Source of the DNA: Micromonospora sp. RP3T
Lineage (GTDB): Bacteria > Actinomycetota > Actinomycetes > Mycobacteriales > Micromonosporaceae
Direction: 5' to 3'
Length of the DNA: 64,000 nt
Assembly (NCBI RefSeq): GCF_003027925.1
Contig: NZ_PYPS01000003.1
Span: 62,001-126,000 of the forward strand
In this document: piece by piece, positions 35,462 to 43,113 of the stretch
How positions within the stretch are numbered: the first letter of the stretch is position 1
Layout: each line of letters opens with the position of its first letter
Notes under the pieces: model-generated
What the model saw: only the letters and a program-made list of their open reading frames with translations
Told to the model about the DNA's origin: nothing
Databases searched by the model: none
Made by a program: the position numbers and the translations under genes

Positions 35462-37083
35462 CCGCTCTGGTCATCGTCGGGCACGGTACGCGCAGCGCGG
35501 CCGGGGTCGACCAGTTCGCCGCGCTCGTCGAGCGGGTTCGTCGACGCGGTGTCGTCGCAGACGTCGAGGGTGGCTTCATCGAGCTGTCCCGTCCGCCGCT
35601 GACCGACGCGGTGACCGCGTTGGCGCAGCGGGGACACCGGGCGCTGGTGGCGCTGCCGCTGGTGCTCACCGCCGCCGGGCACGGCAAGGGCGACATCCCC
35701 GCCGCGATGGCCCGCGAGCAGCAGCGCCACCCCGGGTTGACCTACCGCTACGGCCGTCCGCTGGGCCCGCATCCCCTGCTGCACGCCGCCATCGAGGAGC
35801 GGATCGACGCCGCGCTGGCCGGCGCCGACCGGGCCGGTACGTGGATCGCGTTGATCGGCCGGGGCTCCACCGACCCGGACGCCAACGCCGAGGTGGCGAA
35901 GGTCGCGCGGCTGCTCTGGGAGGGACGCGGTTACGCCGGTGTCGAGCCGGGGTTCATCTCCCTCGCGGAGCCGTCCGTGCCGGCGGTGCTGGAGCGGCTG
36001 CGCCGGCTCGGGGCGCGGCGGATCGTGGTGGCGCCGTACTTCCTGTTCGCCGGGGTGCTGCCGGACCGGATCGTCGCCCGGTCGACCGAGTTCGCCGCCG
36101 CGCACCCGGATCTGGACGTGCGGGTGGCCGAGGTGATCGGCGACTGCGACGCGCTGGCCGACCTGGTGCTCGAACGGCACGCCGAGGCGCTGGCCGGGGA
36201 CATCCGGATGAACTGCGACACCTGCGCGTACCGGGTGTTGATGCCGGGCTTCGCCGACAAGGTGGGCCGTCCGCAGCGCCCGCACGACCACCCGGACGAC
36301 CCGGTCGACGGTCACCACCACCACGGCCACGGCCACGGCCACCATCACCACCACGAGGCGACGGCGGGGTCGGTCGCGGTCGTCGGCGGCGGGCCCGGCC
36401 CGGACGACCTGATCACGGTACGCGGAAAGGCCCTGCTGGACGCCGCGGACGTGGTGGTGGTCGACCGGCTGGCCCCGCAGGGGCTGCTCGCGGGGCTGCG
36501 TCCCGCCGTGCTGGTGGTCGACGCGGCCAAGGTGCCCCGCGGTCCGTCGATGGCGCAGGACACGATCAACGCGGCGCTGGTGACGCACGCCCGCGCCGGC
36601 CGGCGGGTGGTCCGGCTCAAGGGCGGCGACCCGTACCTGTTCGGTCGCGGCCACGAGGAGGTGCGGGCCTGCGCGGAGGCCGGTGTGCCGGTGACCGTGG
36701 TGCCCGGCGTGAGCAGTGCGTTCGCCGCGCCGGCGCTGGCCGGTGTGCCGGTGACCCACCGGGGCGTCGCGCACGACGTCACCGTCGCCTCCGGGCACCT
36801 GCCGCCGGGTCACCCCGGCTCGCTTGTCGACTGGGCGGCGCTGGGCCGCGCCCGGGGCACGCTGGTGCTCCTCATGGCGGTGGACACCATCGCCAAGATC
36901 GCCGCCGTGCTGGTCGAGCACGGCCGGGCCCCGGAGACGCCGGTGCTCGCCGTGCAGGACGCCGGGCACCCCGGGCAGCGCGAGGTGCCGGCCCGGCTGG
37001 ACGAGATCGGCGCGGTCGCCGCCCGGCAGGGTATCCGTCCGCCGGCCGTGTTCGTGGTGGGTCAGGTGGCCGCGCTGGGCTGA
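35458..37083 (+). CDS. CbiX-like cobaltochelatase fused to uroporphyrinogen-III C-methyltransferase
   Basis: A 541-residue fusion. Residues 1-260 resemble CbiX sirohydrochlorin cobaltochelatase (VIVGHGTRSAAGVDQF with the active-site His, LPLVLTAAGHGKGDIP, VVAPYFLFAGVLPDRI). Residues about 280-300 form a His/Gly linker (HHHHGHGHGHHHHH) that should bind metal. Residues about 304-541 are a CobA/SUMT methylase (VVGGGPGPDDLITVRGKALL, RLKGGDPYLFGRGHEEV, VPGVSSAFAAPALAGVPVTHR). It combines precorrin-2 formation with early cobalt insertion. It is the last gene of the operon, and its presence beside CobN and ChlI-ChlD means the operon encodes two different cobalt-insertion systems. Confidence 0.92.
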   Translation: MTALVIVGHGTRSAAGVDQFAALVERVRRRGVVADVEGGFIELSRPPLTDAVTALAQRGHRALVALPLVLTAAGHGKGDIPAAMAREQQRHPGLTYRYGRPLGPHPLLHAAIEERIDAALAGADRAGTWIALIGRGSTDPDANAEVAKVARLLWEGRGYAGVEPGFISLAEPSVPAVLERLRRLGARRIVVAPYFLFAGVLPDRIVARSTEFAAAHPDLDVRVAEVIGDCDALADLVLERHAEALAGDIRMNCDTCAYRVLMPGFADKVGRPQRPHDHPDDPVDGHHHHGHGHGHHHHHEATAGSVAVVGGGPGPDDLITVRGKALLDAADVVVVDRLAPQGLLAGLRPAVLVVDAAKVPRGPSMAQDTINAALVTHARAGRRVVRLKGGDPYLFGRGHEEVRACAEAGVPVTVVPGVSSAFAAPALAGVPVTHRGVAHDVTVASGHLPPGHPGSLVDWAALGRARGTLVLLMAVDTIAKIAAVLVEHGRAPETPVLAVQDAGHPGQREVPARLDEIGAVAARQGIRPPAVFVVGQVAALG

Positions 37084-37097
37084 CCGGCGGGCGGTGG

Positions 37098-37220
37098 GAC
37101 GTGGGCGACGACCGCCCAGACCGCCGAACCCGCCGAGCAGGGCGATCCGGCTGTTCGACGGCGCCGGCGAGTCCGGCCCCGGGTAGACGTGCCAGTCGTC
37201 GATGTCGCCGTTGCCGGGAC
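37098..37220 (-). pseudogene. Remnant of a glycoside hydrolase family 2-like gene
   Basis: In the gap between the convergent cbiX fusion and secreted-protein genes, the minus strand reads GDIDDWHVYPGPDSPAP and then RIALLGGFGGLG. This strongly resembles the segment of GH2-type enzymes (VDWHxYPGP ... AVLGEFGGLG) that carries the catalytic Glu, here Gly. No start, no flanking domain and no continuation is visible, so it looks like a decayed fragment of about 40 codons. Recognition is from memory and short. Confidence 0.45.
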
Positions 37221-37299
37221 GAGGCGGAGCCGGACACCGGTCGACGGCGCGGACCGGGCCACCACCCGCCCGCCGTGCGGTGTTCCGGGGCACCCGGTC

Positions 37300-38304
37300 T
37301 CAGGTGGTCAGGGGCGTGAGGAACACCGTGGCGGTGCAGCTGATCGCGCCGACGTTCGTCACGGTCAGGGCGAGCTGGCGTTGGGTGGTGCCGTCCGGGT
37401 TGACCCGCTGCACGTACCAGGTGCGGGTGATCTCCATCTGGCACGGGTCGGTGAGCTGCGCGCCCCAGGGGGACAGGCCGAGCAGGTGGACGGCGGTGAG
37501 CGGGTTGGCGTTGTTCCAGGTCCAGGTGGACGAGCCGGCCGGGGCGAGGGTGCCGACGTACCAGGTGGTCGGCACGGACAACTGCGCCAGGCGGACCTGC
37601 GCGCCGCAGGTGACAGTGCCGATGTTGCGGATCACGAAGGCGAACTTGCGGACCGCGCCGGCCTCCTGGAGGTACCAGGTGCGGGTGATCTCGAGTTGAC
37701 AGGCGGCTGCTCCGCTCGCGCCGTTCGGGCTCAGCCCGAGCAGGTAGGAGACCGTCGGCGCCACCTGCTCGACCCACCGGTAGTTGCCCGAGGTGCCGGG
37801 CGCGAGCGGCGCGATGGTCCAGTCGTACGTCGAGGTCTGGGCGGACAGCAGGACCGTCGTCGTGCAGGTGATGGCGCCGCTGTTGCGGAGCTGGAAGTGG
37901 AAGCGTCGTTCTCCGCCCGGCTGTTGCGAGTACCAGCGGCGGGTCACCTCGAACTGGCACGGCAGCCCGGCGTTCGCCCCGGTGGGGGAGAAGCCCACCT
38001 GGTACGCGACGGTGAGCGGGTTGGCGTTGTTCCACACCCAGCCCTGGGTGTCGCCGGGCGCCACCGGTCCGGTCGACCAGGACGCCGCCAGGCTGGCCCG
38101 GTTGGCGGAGTCGTGGATGCTGGTGGACCGCGTGTCCGTCGGCACGATGCGCTCGGACCGGGCGCCGCCGGCAGGGGAGCCGTCCGCCGGGCCCGCGACG
38201 GCGGGGGTGGCCGAGCCGGCCAGCATGAGCAGTACCAGCAACGCGCCGAGGCGCGCCCGCAAAGTCGATCCGCGCACTTGCCGCCCCCACCTGGTCTGCG
38301 TCAC
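37300..38304 (-). CDS. Secreted protein with three ~85-residue repeats
   Basis: A 334-residue exported protein if the GTG at 38304 (GTGAGGAC upstream) is used; an ATG at 38397 would extend it. The N-terminus has basic residues, the hydrophobic stretch LGALLVLLMLAG and an ATPAVAG cleavage region. The mature part contains three diverged repeats: each has a Trp-rich turn (WVWNNANPLTV; YRWVEQ; WTWNNANPLTA), a GLSPxGA motif, Cys-Gln-x-Glu-x-T-R-x-WY, and a single later Cys in an IGxxTC or AISC motif, suggesting one disulfide per repeat and a beta-sandwich fold. No catalytic residues are recognised; a cell-wall or ligand-binding role is possible. Confidence 0.8.
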   Translation of the reverse strand: MTQTRWGRQVRGSTLRARLGALLVLLMLAGSATPAVAGPADGSPAGGARSERIVPTDTRSTSIHDSANRASLAASWSTGPVAPGDTQGWVWNNANPLTVAYQVGFSPTGANAGLPCQFEVTRRWYSQQPGGERRFHFQLRNSGAITCTTTVLLSAQTSTYDWTIAPLAPGTSGNYRWVEQVAPTVSYLLGLSPNGASGAAACQLEITRTWYLQEAGAVRKFAFVIRNIGTVTCGAQVRLAQLSVPTTWYVGTLAPAGSSTWTWNNANPLTAVHLLGLSPWGAQLTDPCQMEITRTWYVQRVNPDGTTQRQLALTVTNVGAISCTATVFLTPLTT

Positions 38305-38433
38305 GTCGGTCCTCACGATCGCACGCCGGCCCGGACCGATCGTCGGATCGACCGAGACGGATAGATGACACCGACCGTGCGGCTCCGAACGGGACATGGG
38401 TCACGGACGTCACCGGCCGCCCGTGTCGGCGTA

Positions 38434-39102
38434 CTAGATGATCATCGAGGGCAGCGGCCAGCGACGTAGCCGATACGGCAGCCAGACCAGCATGGTGCCC
38501 ACCTGCACGACCAGGCCCTCGGCCGCGAAGTCGCGGGCGATGTCCAGGTCGATGTCGGAGATCGGAGCGCCTTCCATGACCTGTGCCAGCATCGCGAGAT
38601 ATGCCGGGTCGTCGATGGTCAGCAGGTTGAGCCGGCTGGACCGCCGGTCGCGGACCTGCACGAACCCCGGGCCGCGCCGGAAGGTGCACTTGTCGATGTA
38701 GTAGGACCGTCGCCACGCGTCGAGCGGCTCCTCGTCCCCGGCCGCCGGGGAGAGCTCGGCCGGCGGATAGAGGTGGCAGAAGACCCGCCAGTCCGCCCCG
38801 CCGTCGACCGGCAGCAGCAGCCGCCATTCGACGCCGATCCCGTGACTGGTCAGCTCCCGAACCAGCACCAGGCGGCGGACCGCGTCGCGGGACGCGGTGT
38901 CGTCCTCGACGGCCAGGTTCACCGGGTCGATCAGGGTGACGTGGCGGACGCCCGCGTCGAACCAGCCGGCGACGGCCTCGCCGGGGGACCCCTGCAGCTC
39001 GGTGACACCGAGGTCGATTCCGGGTACGTCGCCGACCTCGCGGTCGTGGTCGTGGGCGAGACGGACGGGCACGGGGGCCAGGGTGGGTCCGGCGATGGCC
39101 AC
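38434..39102 (-). CDS. DUF5825-like RiPP-associated protein
   Basis: A 222-residue protein starting with GTG at 39102 behind GAGGAGA, 11 bases after the radical SAM stop. It includes LTSHGIGVEWRLLLPVDG, YYIDKCTFRRGPGFVQVRD and IDLDIARDFAAEGLVVQVG. I recognise the size, features and position as those of DUF5825 proteins, which occur with TIGR03975-type radical SAM RiPP enzymes. The function is unknown; a peptide-binding partner of the radical SAM enzyme is plausible. It is the last gene of the RiPP operon. Confidence 0.7.
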   Translation of the reverse strand: MAIAGPTLAPVPVRLAHDHDREVGDVPGIDLGVTELQGSPGEAVAGWFDAGVRHVTLIDPVNLAVEDDTASRDAVRRLVLVRELTSHGIGVEWRLLLPVDGGADWRVFCHLYPPAELSPAAGDEEPLDAWRRSYYIDKCTFRRGPGFVQVRDRRSSRLNLLTIDDPAYLAMLAQVMEGAPISDIDLDIARDFAAEGLVVQVGTMLVWLPYRLRRWPLPSMII

Positions 39103-39113
39103 TGTGGTTCTCC

Positions 39114-41039
39114 TCAGACGGTGGTCAGGGTGGCCGGCTCGGCCGACCGCATCTCGGCGTTGTCGGCCCCCGGCCGCGCGCCGACACGTTCCGGGTGCAG
39201 GTGGTCGATGCGCAGCAGGTGCTGGTTCATCGAGCGGGGCGCGACGTGCACGAACTGCCCGCCGTCGGTGAAGACGACCCCCAGTTCCCGCCAGCGTTCC
39301 AGGAGGGCCGCCAGTTCCGGTTCGGGGCGGGACAGCCGGCGGGCCAGGGAGCCCAGGCTGTGCGGCTGGTCGAGCAGCCGGAACGCGGCGACCTCCCCCG
39401 CGTCGGTCAGCCGGACGACGTGCCAGTCGAAGTGGCGACGGCGGCTGACCAGGACGATCTCGTGCCCGAGGTCGAGGTGGGTGAGACGGCTGCGGGCATA
39501 CTCGTCCTGCCACTCGGTGACCGCCGCGTCGAGCCGGGCGGCCAGGTCGGTGCCGATGCCCCGCTGGGGGACGTCGAAGATGTACGCCAGGTTCATCAGT
39601 TCCGACTCGGGCAGGTCATAGTTCAGGAGGTACTGCGCAGCCGGTCGCAGCTCGCCGAAACCCAGCTCCGGCCGGTTGAAGTAGGGGCTGAACCGCTCGA
39701 TGGCGATCCGGCTGCTGCCACCCGCCGGGGACAGGTGGTGCAGGGCCGGGAACTGCGCCAGGATGCTCTCGTAGTCCTCCCCGGTCTCGCCCGGGAAGCC
39801 GTAGAGGTAGTTCCAGGCGACGGTGATGCCGCTGGTCTCGGCGTCGCGCAGCATCCGCACGTTCAGGCAGCCGGTCACGCCCTTGTCCATGATCTTGAGT
39901 ACCCGGGCGCTGAGGCTCTCGATGCCGGGCTGCACGCTCACCAGGCCGGCGTCGGCCAGCGCCTGCACCTGCGCGCCCTTCATGTTCGACTTGATCTCGT
40001 ACTGCAACCGCAGGTCGTATCCGGACTCGGCAAGCCGAGGGAGGAGTGTCGACACGTAGCTCATGTCGAGGATGTTGTCGACCACGAACATGTCGAGCAC
40101 CTGGTGCCGCTCGGCAAGCCCGATGATCTCGTCGTAGAACGCGCCCGGGTGCTTGCTGCGGAACTCCATGAACGATCCGTTCAGCCCGCAGAACGTGCAG
40201 TGGTGCTTCTCGCCCCACCAGCAGCCTCGCGCTCCCTCCACGACGAGTTTCGGCTCGACCCAGTTGCGGGCCCGGGACGCGGCGAGCCGCTCGAAGTAGC
40301 CGGTGTAGTCGGGGGAGACGATCTCGGCCGGCGGCAGCGGCTTCGTGCTCATCGGGTTCGCGGTCCGCCGGCCGTCGCGGTCCGTCCAGCACAGGCCCTC
40401 GACGGCAGCCAGGGCCCGGTCGCCGCCGGTCAGCGCCGCGAGCAGGCCGGGAAACGCCGCCTCGCCCTCGCCCCGCACGACCAGGTCGACGAAGGGGAAG
40501 TTGCGGTGCAGGGCCGCGCCCTGCTCGCCGTCGCAGTTGGCGCCGCCGAAGACGGTACGGATCGTCGGATCGAGCCGCTTGACGTGCTTGGCCGCCGCCA
40601 GCGCGGCGGTGTTCTGCTGGAAGGTGGAGGTGAAGCCCACCAGGTCCGGTCCCCGTTCGAGGATCCTGGCCGCGAGGTCGCCGATGAACTCGGGGGCGCA
40701 ACGGTGCAGTTCGACGTTGAGCGCCAACTCCCGCTCGGACATCTGGTCGCGGACCCGGCTGGTGAACTCCTCCACCCGCCACTCCGGGTCGTCGTAGAGG
40801 GCCGAGGAGAAGACCCAGTCACCGCAGCCGGCGAAGTAGGTGAACAACGAGTAGTACTGGTAGTCGCGTAGCCCGAACTCGGTCCGGTCGACCACCCAGT
40901 CGACGTAGTCGAGGTTGGCGTGCAGGACCTCCACCTCGGCGTCCGGATACCTCCGGCGGACGCTGTTGGTGAGGATCCCCAACGCCAGGGACGGGACATC
41001 GATGGACGCCCACGGCATGTTGACCAGCAGAATCCGCAC
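39114..41039 (-). CDS. B12-type radical SAM RiPP maturase
   Basis: A 641-residue enzyme of the RiPP maturation radical SAM protein 1 type (TIGR03975), GTG at 41039 with GGAGAG upstream. Residues 1-200 form a Rossmann B12-binding-like domain without the DxHxxG motif. The iron-sulfur motif is CWWGEKHHCTFCG (Cys273, Cys281, Cys284; CX7CX2C rather than CX3CX2C), followed by VDNILDMSYVSTLLPRL, VSVQPGIESLSARVL and WNYLYGFPGET. About 480-600 is an accessory region with a PqqD-like winged-helix character (HSLGSLARRLS). Members modify peptide side chains, often by C-methylation. The gene directly follows a small Val-rich precursor, its probable substrate. B12 supply from the neighbouring operon fits. 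Confidence 0.9.
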   Translation of the reverse strand: MRILLVNMPWASIDVPSLALGILTNSVRRRYPDAEVEVLHANLDYVDWVVDRTEFGLRDYQYYSLFTYFAGCGDWVFSSALYDDPEWRVEEFTSRVRDQMSERELALNVELHRCAPEFIGDLAARILERGPDLVGFTSTFQQNTAALAAAKHVKRLDPTIRTVFGGANCDGEQGAALHRNFPFVDLVVRGEGEAAFPGLLAALTGGDRALAAVEGLCWTDRDGRRTANPMSTKPLPPAEIVSPDYTGYFERLAASRARNWVEPKLVVEGARGCWWGEKHHCTFCGLNGSFMEFRSKHPGAFYDEIIGLAERHQVLDMFVVDNILDMSYVSTLLPRLAESGYDLRLQYEIKSNMKGAQVQALADAGLVSVQPGIESLSARVLKIMDKGVTGCLNVRMLRDAETSGITVAWNYLYGFPGETGEDYESILAQFPALHHLSPAGGSSRIAIERFSPYFNRPELGFGELRPAAQYLLNYDLPESELMNLAYIFDVPQRGIGTDLAARLDAAVTEWQDEYARSRLTHLDLGHEIVLVSRRRHFDWHVVRLTDAGEVAAFRLLDQPHSLGSLARRLSRPEPELAALLERWRELGVVFTDGGQFVHVAPRSMNQHLLRIDHLHPERVGARPGADNAEMRSAEPATLTTV

Positions 41040-41088
41040 GTCGTCTCTCCTTGCTCACCATGCCTCGGGCAGGACGGTGGGGGGTGGG

Positions 41089-41146
41089 GGTGGAGTGGGA
41101 CCGCAGGTCGCCGGCCGAGAGCCCGGACCGTCGGTCCCACTCCACC
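41089..41146 (-). terminator. Long hairpin between precursor and radical SAM genes
   Basis: GGTGGAGTGGGACCG (41089-41103) and CGGTCCCACTCCACC (41132-41146) form a perfect 15-bp stem with a 28-base, partly self-complementary loop. It begins 9 bases after the precursor stop and ends about 50 bases before the maturase start. No U-tract is present. It probably acts as a partial terminator or 3' stabiliser that gives more precursor than maturase mRNA. Confidence 0.6.
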
Positions 41147-41154
41147 GTGCTGCG

Positions 41155-41253
41155 TCAGAAACTGACAGAGACCGTCACCGTCACGGAGACGTCGGAACGG
41201 CCCTGGTCGCGGTTGCCGCTGATCGGGTCGTTCTCGATGATGTTCTTACGCAT
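41155..41253 (-). CDS. RiPP precursor peptide, 32 residues
   Basis: A short gene with ATG at 41253, strong GGGGAGG seven bases upstream and TGA at 41155-41157. The peptide begins MRKNIIENDPISGNRDQGR (a charged leader of about 19-21 residues) and ends SDVSVTVTVSVSF: Val alternates strictly with Ser or Thr at positions 22-31, and Phe32 is C-terminal. It lies between the S9 peptidase (51 bp) and the radical SAM gene (115 bp) on the same strand, the usual place for a RiPP substrate. Val beta-carbons are plausible methylation sites for a B12 radical SAM enzyme. An alternating beta-branched tract would favour an extended strand or beta-helix. I recognise no named peptide family; function such as membrane activity is inferred only. 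Confidence 0.82.
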   Translation of the reverse strand: MRKNIIENDPISGNRDQGRSDVSVTVTVSVSF

Positions 41254-41304
41254 GCTCTTCACCTCCCCTCGTCGTGGTAGTCCGTCAGGCCGCCGCCCGG
41301 TACG

Positions 41305-43110
41305 TCAGTCCCTCGGCCGCGCCATGGCGAGCGCGACCGGTGTCCCCTCGTTCCGTGCGCCGTCGAAGTGCTGCTGCATGAACATCAGCACCGCCTGCAT
41401 CAGGGCGACGTGACCTCGAGCGTCGAAGTCCTCGTGCCCGGCTCGCGTCCGCAGCAGTTTCACCGGAACCCGCCGCCGCATGAGCGTTCCGGCGTACCGC
41501 TCCACCGGTGCCGGCGGGCACCGGACGTCGTCGGTGGCGACCGCGAGGAAGGTGGGCGCGCGTACCTGGTCGACGTAGCTGGCCGGGGACGATTCGGCGT
41601 ACCGCTGGGGTACCTCGCCCGGGGTGCCGCCGAACAGCGCCGTGTCGAGCGCGCGGATCGCCGGGGTGGCCGCCTCGAAGGCTGCCGCGTAGTCGGCGAT
41701 CGGGTTGATCGCCACCCCGAGCCGCCACAGCTCCGGCTGTCGGCCCAGGGCGAGCAGGGTCAGGTAGCCGCCCCACGAGCTTCCCCACAGCGCCACCCGG
41801 TGCGGGATGATCACACTCCGGTCGCTCAGGTGGGATCGGACCGCCGCGAGATCCTCGAGCTGGGTGAGCCCCACCCCGGCCCGGAAGTCGTTACGCCAGG
41901 CGGCACCGTAGCCACTGGACCCGCGGTAGTTGACCCGCACGACGGCGCAGCCGGCGCGGACCAGGACCTCGACCAGCGGTTCGTAGGCGTCCCGGGCGTG
42001 TTGGAAGGGCCCGCCGTGAACCAGGAAGACCGCGGGCAGCGGCCCGGTCCGGTCGGCGGGCGCGGCCACCAGCGCGTGGATCGGGCCGGCGGCTCCCGCC
42101 GCCCAGACCTCGCTCCGCCGGCAGAACTCGGCCAGCGACACCGCCTCGTCAGCCGGCCCGTCGTCCGGTCCCCGCGGCAACTCCAGCCCGGCGACCGAGC
42201 GGATCTGTGGCGGAGTGGTGGAGTCCGTCCAGACGTACGCCACGTCGCCGTCGGGCCAGACCGCCGCGTCCAGGATGCTGCCGGCCGGCGTGGGAACTCC
42301 CGTCAGCGTGCCGGTGGTCAGGTCGGCGCAGTGCAGGCGGCTGCCGGCGTGCCGGTCCTGCCGGACGAGGACCCGGTTCCCGTCCGGGTACCAACTCGCC
42401 GTGATCTCGGTGTCGAACCGCCACCGGTGCCGGCTCAGCCCGTCGGCCCGGGTCCACGTGGCGATCGCGTACTCGTCGTCCTCCTCGACGACCAGCAGCA
42501 GTCGGGCGGGGCCGGAACCGGGCGCGAAGCCCAGCGGCCAGATCCGCCGACCCGCACCCCCCGACAGCACCGCCACCGGTCCGCCGCGGGAGTCGAGGAC
42601 CGTCGTCCCCTCCGGCGACGCGGCGTCCCGGCCGACCACGAGCAGGTCGCCGGTCGGATCCACGTCGACCAGATGGGCGTATCCGGACATCCGGGTGACC
42701 GGCGTGACCCTGCCGTCGGCGGTCCACCGGTACAGCGTCATGCCTTCCTCGTCGGAGAGGCCGACCATGGCCGTGCCGTCGGCGGTCATGGCGAGGCCGG
42801 CGGGCCGTGCCGGCGCGATCCCCGGCAGCGCCTCGGATGAGCGCTCCGGATGGTCGAAGTCGCTGATCCGCCACGCTCCGGTCCCGGTCAGGTCGTCGTC
42901 GAACCACCAGACAGCGGTGCCGGCGGGATCGACGGCCGCGCGGTTGGTGCCAGCCGCGCGGGCGGTGACCTGGTGGGCCACCCCGGCCGCCCGGTCCCAG
43001 GCGAAGACCTGGCAGCGACCGTCCGCGTCGCCGATGTAGGTGGCCCGGTGCGGTGCGTGCTCGGCCACCAGCGGCAGTGCCGGGTAGTAGACCCGGAAGG
43101 GGCGGGCCAT
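41305..43110 (-). CDS. S9-family prolyl oligopeptidase-like peptidase
   Basis: A 601-residue serine peptidase: an N-terminal WD/beta-propeller-like half (about 1-345) and a C-terminal alpha/beta hydrolase. ATG at 43110, with GGAGGACTGAAGG upstream. The nucleophile elbow is WGSSWGGY (Ser445), the oxyanion region is VHGGPFQHARD, and the acid and base lie in ATDDVRCPP and TRAGHEDFD. No signal peptide, so it is cytoplasmic. It lies between the exporter and the precursor. It is a good candidate to remove the leader from the modified peptide; its S9 class normally accepts only short peptides, which suits a 32-residue substrate. Confidence 0.92.
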   Translation of the reverse strand: MARPFRVYYPALPLVAEHAPHRATYIGDADGRCQVFAWDRAAGVAHQVTARAAGTNRAAVDPAGTAVWWFDDDLTGTGAWRISDFDHPERSSEALPGIAPARPAGLAMTADGTAMVGLSDEEGMTLYRWTADGRVTPVTRMSGYAHLVDVDPTGDLLVVGRDAASPEGTTVLDSRGGPVAVLSGGAGRRIWPLGFAPGSGPARLLLVVEEDDEYAIATWTRADGLSRHRWRFDTEITASWYPDGNRVLVRQDRHAGSRLHCADLTTGTLTGVPTPAGSILDAAVWPDGDVAYVWTDSTTPPQIRSVAGLELPRGPDDGPADEAVSLAEFCRRSEVWAAGAAGPIHALVAAPADRTGPLPAVFLVHGGPFQHARDAYEPLVEVLVRAGCAVVRVNYRGSSGYGAAWRNDFRAGVGLTQLEDLAAVRSHLSDRSVIIPHRVALWGSSWGGYLTLLALGRQPELWRLGVAINPIADYAAAFEAATPAIRALDTALFGGTPGEVPQRYAESSPASYVDQVRAPTFLAVATDDVRCPPAPVERYAGTLMRRRVPVKLLRTRAGHEDFDARGHVALMQAVLMFMQQHFDGARNEGTPVALAMARPRD

Positions 43111-43113
43111 CCT

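Noticed and set aside
36294..36360. CAC/GGC repeat considered as a structural DNA element
   Set aside because: It encodes an in-frame His/Gly linker between two intact enzyme domains.
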